Made by a program: the position numbers and the translations under genes. Of a DNA stretch of 64,000 nt, positions 57,701 through 64,000 are shown one piece after another (position 1 is the stretch's first letter; every line of letters begins with the position of its first letter). A model generated the notes under the pieces. That model was not told the DNA's origin. It made no database searches and worked only from the letters and a program-made list of their open reading frames with translations. Source of the DNA: Amia ocellicauda. Its lineage: Eukaryota > Chordata > Actinopteri > Amiiformes > Amiidae. The stretch is from NCBI RefSeq assembly GCF_036373705.1, contig NC_089863.1:6299357-6363356 (forward strand), in the 5' to 3' direction.

Positions 57701-60700
57701 CGGTCCGAAAACCAGACTGCATAAAAGGCCTGGCTTTCTGTGACTAGTAAAATAAGGATGAGCCACAGGGATGGAGGGGTTAGTCTTGTGTAATAGTGGC
57801 CATCACACCATCTTATCCACCTCCTCCCCCCCATACACACACACACATACTCTCTTCCTTGTTGACCAATTCACAAGTCATAAAACTCTCGAATGTGCGT
57901 CACCCAGACTGTCTCCACACAGAGCCCCTGTATCTTTTTCCAGTCTTTCCAGGCCCTCAGCACTTCCCCCCATCACCCCCTTCGTCCTCCACACTTTTAG
58001 GTTTCGGGATGTGCTTTTAAACCTCTGCCCTAGCAGAGATATACAGATATAACATCAACACAACTGTGAACCTAAGCTCCTACTGTCCATAAACTGGTTT
58101 GAATTGGTTGACGTGAATGGCTCAGCTTGCATCACACACAGCAGTTACGAAGCGAATTCATTTAAGGTTTGGTTGGGTGTGCGACTGTTCATAAACCCGT
58201 CACTGGTTCCACCTCTGCCTGAACCCTGGTCACCCTGGATAAGGGTGTCTGCTAAGAAATTAGCTTAATTAATGAATAATTAATGAATTAATTAATTCAT
58301 TCATTCATTTGCAGTTGCCCATACCCAGGGTGATTTATGCTTTGTCACAAAATATACACATTTCAAAGACTGGGAGAAAGCGAAAGAGCACAAGCGAGCG
58401 AAACTTGAAACTGATGGGAGAGAGGAACACAGCGTGAGAGAAAGGACTGAGAAAGCAAGAAACCAGAGAAGAGAACAAGGGATTAAGAAAGTGAGAACAG
58501 AGGAAGAGTAGAAACATGAATAAACTGTGCAAGACCACGGCAGTGAGGTCCCTGTAGTACAGAAATGTGTGTGTGTACAGTGGATGAGTTTGTGACAGCA
58601 GCTCGGCACCTCTCCCCCTCGCATTTAATGTTACACCCTGACTCTGGCCAACTCTCTGACTCACCATCTGACTGATACACTGACAAGCTGCCTGCCTGAT
58701 AACCTGACACACTAACCGCCCGACACACTGACTGTGGCCCCCTGTGTTGCTCAAGAGCTGCAGCATGGCGATGAGGCGCTGCTTACACAACACGGCAACA
58801 TCGCAGTCATCGCTGGCCCCTCAAGTATCGCTACGCTAGCAAATCGGGAATACCGACTGCTTCAGAATCCGAGAGCCCACTGTTTAAGTCCTTCAGACTT
58901 GAGACCTACCTTCCTGTCTTCACCCTGTCTTGCTCAATGGGCCTGGACACATTGAACTCAAAGTCTTGGTTATTTGAAATTGTCCAATCTAGATTAAGAC
59001 CATTTTACGTTATTAAACCTGGGGGGAGGGGGGGAAATGGGCAGAGACTCTATAGGAATAAATGCCCATGTACCAACGCACCCAGGCAGAGGTGGAATCA
59101 GTGATGGGAGACTAACTGGTTAGAACAACACGGGTTTTAGTCCACTTTTCCACTGTAAATATTTTATGAGGCACCTTCAACCCTCTTGAAAGGTGCTCAA
59201 TGCTTCATGATTATCATTATTAAAAGTTTTAAATGTTCCATCAATTCCTCTCTTTCTCTCCCTCCCTCCCAGCCCCACTGACAGAGTTGTGGTGTCCTTG
59301 CCATGTTGAACACCAGCCTACAGTACCGTACTGTCCTGTCCTGTGCTTTGAAATGCACGGTGTACACAACTACTTGACTGTGGCTGGGAGTGGTGTGTAC
59401 CTGTCTGCCGAAGCGATTGCGTGTCTGATTGATTGCCCCTATACCCCCCGGTGCGGTACCGCATCGTTGTTTGGGCAGAACGAGAACAGAGTGTTCAGTC
59501 ACTGCAGCCAGATGGTTTTGGTTTGATCCTGTCTGAAGTGGTCTCTTCCCCTCTCTCTCTCACTCCCTTCCTCCCTCCCTCCCTCCCTCTCTTGCCGCTT
59601 GCTCTTGCTTTCTCCCCTATCACACTGAATAAAACCTAATTAAATCCATATTTGCCATAAAAGAATAACCTTATAAAAACACATCTCTATATAAAGGTTT
59701 TTAAACCTCTAAACCCTAGAGAAAGCCTGTGATCTGGCAACAGTGTTTTCCTTCTCTCCAGCTCCCACTCGCTCTCTCCCTCCCTCAGTCTCCCTTCATC
59801 TCTTGCTGACCCTCCATATCCTTCACTTTCCTTCTCCCCCTCACTCCCTCTACTTCTTTCCTTCAGCCTCTCTCCCCTTCTCTCCCTCCCTCCTCTCTTG
59901 TCTAAGCCTGCAGTGTTTTGGCAGTGTTGCTGCAGCGAGTGATCGTGGTGTTCAGGAATGCTGCTCCTTCCCCATTCACCATTTTTGGCAAAGTGGCGAC
60001 TGACACAGAGACAATAAAACCAGAATCCACACTCTCGCCAGCTCGCTCCTGTAGTGACTAATATCCTCCAATCCTCTGCAATTTGGAGTTTGCCTCAGGA
60101 GGCTAAAGATCAATATATTACAACTAATTACATGCACTTGGCTATTGATATTGTGATTGGTGCTTACGGCCTCCCCCGACACCTTCCCGTGATCATTCCG
60201 CATTATAGAGTGACAGGCGACTGTACAGAGGTGCAGAGTTCTACAGTTCAGGGTAACTGAATGGAGACCTTACTAGTATGCAAATGGGTTAAAAGGTGAG
60301 TTTTAAAACATTTGTCATTATAATTTGTTTTTACAAATCGGGGCTGAAATTCTTCTTTGAGGAAAATGGGGCACATTATTACTGTACATAGTTTACAAAG
60401 GATAAATGTGTGTGTTGCACTTGGACTTTACATACAAACAAATCTCCAACAATGCCGAAATCCAAAATAAAGTGCAGCCGTCAGTCCTCTAATTGGGACA
60501 AGAATCTACTGTCCAGATTGTCGCTCTTTTGGATCGTTTATATACACAATTCTTTCTTCATCACCAAGAAAGTAGTTTTCCAAGCCCACCTTTTTCCAAA
60601 CAAGTCAGTCTCCCTTCACTGGTTCCAGCACTGCACCGTTGAGTTTGAACCTCAGACAGCTGTGTTGGTGTTTATTCAAATACAATCAGCTGCCTATTGA

Positions 60701-63090
60701 GGGAGTTTGGGTAGTAATTTGAGTAAAAACTAAAAATATTGGGGCCAATATTTGGGGGGTAAAAACAGAAAACACTACTAAGAGAATCTTCTCATTATAA
60801 ACAGTGTGAAGAAAAAAACATGTCTGTAGTTTAAGTGCTTTCAGTTCATTTTCTTCCCCATGACAGGTTCCTAATAAAAGTAGATGCTAACATGCTTTTG
60901 TGTAGCTGGCTGTGAAAGTGGTGGGAATGGCAAGTTTCTGTTGAACGGGGAGACTCCAGATTCTCTCTCCCCACCCCAAACACTAAATAAAAAAGATAAA
61001 AATCTGTAGACTGTCTGTATGGCCCTTTCTCTATGTTCCCAGGCTGCGAACATAAGAAGCACAGAAGACTGTTGTAGTGTGAAGCAGACAGCACAGTGTG
61101 GGCACAGCAAACAAGGTGGAGAGCTGCAGTGCAGTCACTGAAGCAGCGAACCTGAAAATGAAAGGTGCCTGTGATGTGATACATGTAGTGTGTGTGTAGA
61201 ATTGATAAACAGGATGTTAAAACATGAGGTTCAAAAACATGGGATTACTGACCTTTCAATTAGTGAACTGCATCACTGGTTTAGTGTGACTTTTATCCAG
61301 GTGGGGGGCTCAAGGAGAAAAACTGCACCCAATTCCTGCAATAGCGTCACAGCAAGCGGGCCAGCAGGGGCAGCTGTGTGTGTGCGTGTGTGTAAGTGAG
61401 TAAGAGACTACAGAATCTCACTCAGGGGCTGAAAATTAATTTGGCAGCTGGCTCCAAGTTCCCGACTGGAGATGATATACTTCTGACTTGACGAGCAACA
61501 CCACTGACCCGCATAGCTGTGATCCTGAACTCCCAGTACACGAGCTGACTGTACTGTAGCAATGAGAACTGGACTGGACTCTGTAGTGTACCACGCTCTA
61601 CTGCACTGCGCTGTACCGCTTGGACCACGCCAGCAAGAACATTCTCCAACCGAGCAAACCAGAAAGTATGCCAAACTGCGGCCTTCACAGTCTGCCCGGA
61701 GCCACTCTCGTCTCGGCTCTGATCCCATTAACCTTCTGGAGAGCTCAATCAGGCTCATTTGTTCCAAGGCCCTGGAGACGAATGCTTGAGAGTGACCTTT
61801 ACAATGTGACTAGACTGACTGTCCTCAAGACCAGGCCCAAGACAAAGCCTCATCCTCAACCCCTCCTTCCCAATTTCCAAAACAACTTCTGACGACATTT
61901 CCCCAAAATCCTTTTACTCCCAAGGTCTTTCTCCCCCCCCCCCCGCCCCCCCAGCATTTAGTATGGGAACGCTTTTGACCAATTTATAAAAATGGGGGTG
62001 GTAGAGGGTCCTGATTGAGATTGTTTGTAATTGGGCTAAAATCCCCAAACTCTGCGTGTCATACTGTAAGCTTGCCTAGTAGAAAAACAGATGCCGATTC
62101 ACTAAATTAATTGATGTGCAATAACCACGGCTAAACGTGGGGTTTAGTTAATAGGATCCGCTCCAGAAAGGCTGGTCTTGTCAGGTGTTTTTTTGTGCAC
62201 CAATTGTAGTCAAGACAAGCACAGAGGTGACCATGACAGAATGGAAAAATACCAGCAAACCCAACTGGCACAAGTCCTTCTGGCGCTGTTGTGCGAGGTT
62301 AGTCATATGTCGATTCTAAGAAATATGACAGGACATGTGACCCCTGAGCACACAGCATCCATAACGGCCTCCGATTATGCTGCGGTGACGCCGTCGGAGC
62401 ATCTCATAGGTCTGTCTGGAACTTCAGTCCATACCCTGCACAATTTTCTCTGCAAGTTTCCATTCTCCGTTTGCGTCATTTGTACAGATTCGAGTTTCTC
62501 CGGAATGTAATTTTACAAAGGGTTTATTTTAGTTAAATTCTGCCCCATTTTGACATCCCCTGGCTTCTTCAAATCTGTGCTGATGGCAAGATCACATTTT
62601 TACAATGTTGCCACAACATCGTTTGGATAGTGGAGTAGTTGAGTTCGAAAGCTGAAGGGTTTGATTTTCCACAGGATGTCCAGTAGTGGGAAGTCGGTTC
62701 ATTACATTTGCAGTCTTTCAGATTAAACTTTGCAACTTTCCCTGTGCTACAATGTTTGCCGCAACATTTGGTTAGCTGGGAACATGCTTCTGAGTTTCTG
62801 TACTTTTAGGGTTGGATGTGTGAGGCAAGGCTAGCTCTGCAAAATGATCATTGGTAGCAGATTAATATTTTTGGCATTGTGTGAGTGTGTGCGTGCGAGT
62901 GTGTGTGTGTCAGGGGAGTGCTTGTGGAGGTCAGCTGATGAGCTGTATTGAGGCATCCCAATGAATATGCACCAACGAATGCACACATTCCCAGACACTT
63001 GCAAGAAATCCTGTCTTCCTGTTGACAAAAACACAATGTACTCTGCTGAGATTTTCTAATAATGCATCGCTATATATGTGCATTGATGTG
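54783..63090. other. Upstream flank of serpine1, no gene recognised
   Basis: About 8.3 kb was scanned on both strands. No exon with credible splice sites and family similarity was found. A poly-G run lies near 56,041-56,060, CT-rich stretches lie at about 59,550-59,620 and 59,755-59,910, and a repeat-like CTGGATAAGGGTGTCTGC fragment lies near 58,232-58,252. Confidence 0.5.
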
Positions 63091-63092
63091 TA

Positions 63093-63096
<4 letters not shown>

Positions 63097-63138
<42 letters not shown>
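63097..63138. repeat. (GT)n microsatellite
   Basis: About 42 bp of GT dinucleotide. Confidence 0.95.
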
Positions 63139-63139
<1 letters not shown>

Positions 63140-64000
63140 TGACTCGTTTGCATTACAGAATTGTGTGTGGGGGGTGGGGGGGTCTGGAAAGGGGTCACAG
63201 GAGCCAGAAATGAACGTCTGCATACACAGGCACTCTCTCAAATCACTGCTTCCTGTTGATTAAGGATCATTCTGTTATTTTCCAACAATGCACTTGTCTG
63301 TGTTGTCTGTATGCAAGATAACGGTGTTGACTGACTGGGGGATAGAGGGGGAGCATTGTGACAGATATGGGAGCGGGAATTCAGTGATGAGGGAGACACC
63401 AAAGGAAACAATATTTCCTGCCCCCCCCCCCGCAAGCAAAATAGGTGGTTGGGTCCTCTCCTTGCTCTCCTGCTATTCTGCTCCCATGGTCAAACCCCTT
63501 ATCTCCCATCAGCACTGGATTTCAAAACATCCGGCCTTAACAGTCTTACACAAGGATGGCAGATTCGACTGGTTTCTTTTATTATTGCTTTTTGTTTGGA
63601 GGGGGGAAATTTCACATGCCAGAAGTGGAAAATAATGACTACAACACTAAGGACACTTTTAGGTCTCTGCATAGGATGTGATACAAGACCGAGGCCTGAA
63701 ATAACAGGAAACCATACACACACTGGCTGCTGTCGACAGCAAACACCGAGGGCTAGAGCTCCAATTAAATGACTCAAATAGTGTCCAGAGCAGCGGTTTC
63801 TCTACCCTGGTCCTGGGGATCCCGTCTTGTCCTACTGGTTTGTGTCCCAGCTCAGCTCTCGCGTCCCTTAACTCTTATCTGGAGTCATAAGTTGGCCAAT
63901 CAGACCTTATAAAAATCAGTATAAACCTCCATGTGGGTACATAAATGATAAAGGCCCTTCAAATTTCACACTTTTTGTGAGCTGAACAACTGACAGTCAA
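63139..64000. other. Terminal noncoding stretch
   Basis: No exon was recognised. A half copy of the CCAGGACC/AACAAAACC repeat family lies at about 63,796-63,870. Confidence 0.5.

Noticed and set aside
54783..64000. Search for a TRIM56-like or other neighbouring gene beyond serpine1
   Set aside because: No RING, B-box or other recognisable domain was found on either strand; the neighbour probably lies outside the window.

Overview
This window is vertebrate genomic DNA, most likely from a ray-finned fish. Coding sequence is sparse and split by GT-AG introns, microsatellites are abundant, and several Tc1/mariner elements of the kind common in fish genomes are present. Only three protein-coding genes can be supported. 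Their order and relative orientation, vgf (+), ap1s1 (-), serpine1 (-), match the human 7q22 block VGF - AP1S1 - SERPINE1. Each gene appears once and there is no degraded duplicate. The exact species cannot be read from the sequence. Dispersed repeats that look holostean or other non-teleost are suggestive only.

Layout. 1-18,860: gene-poor upstream DNA with GT- and CT-rich satellites, one structurally intact DD36E Tc1-like transposon (5,782-7,002) and two decayed Tc1-like copies lying side by side (11,851-13,943). 18,860-25,990: vgf, with a compact promoter (CRE with adjacent CAATGG, a TATA-like box, and a full RE1/REST site over the predicted start), a noncoding exon 1, a 4.3 kb intron, and one exon carrying the whole 685-residue precursor. 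25,577-33,708: intergenic DNA and the probable 3' UTR of ap1s1. 33,709-44,676: ap1s1 in five coding exons. The first exon contributes only the start codon and lies in a GC-rich promoter behind an 8.2 kb intron. That intron holds an 86 bp perfect palindrome, an internally deleted Tc1-like element, a SINE-like copy, and a LINE-tail-like repeat split by a hAT-type MITE. 49,263-54,650: serpine1 (PAI-1), with eight exons carrying the main coding sequence and a mostly noncoding first exon behind a TATA box. 54,660-64,000: no recognisable gene.

The three genes do not form a pathway. vgf encodes a secreted neuroendocrine granin-like precursor, ap1s1 the small subunit of the AP-1 clathrin adaptor, and serpine1 a secreted inhibitor of plasminogen activators. 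Their clustering is ancestral synteny, not functional coupling. All three models rest on exon-by-exon reading of splice sites and reading phase. The ap1s1 exons sum to 158 codons plus stop and the serpine1 exons to 390 codons plus stop, with every junction phase consistent. No clearly new biological system was found. The most useful leads are the vgf RE1/CRE promoter, the in-frame upstream start in serpine1 exon 1, the intact DD36E transposon, and the palindrome.
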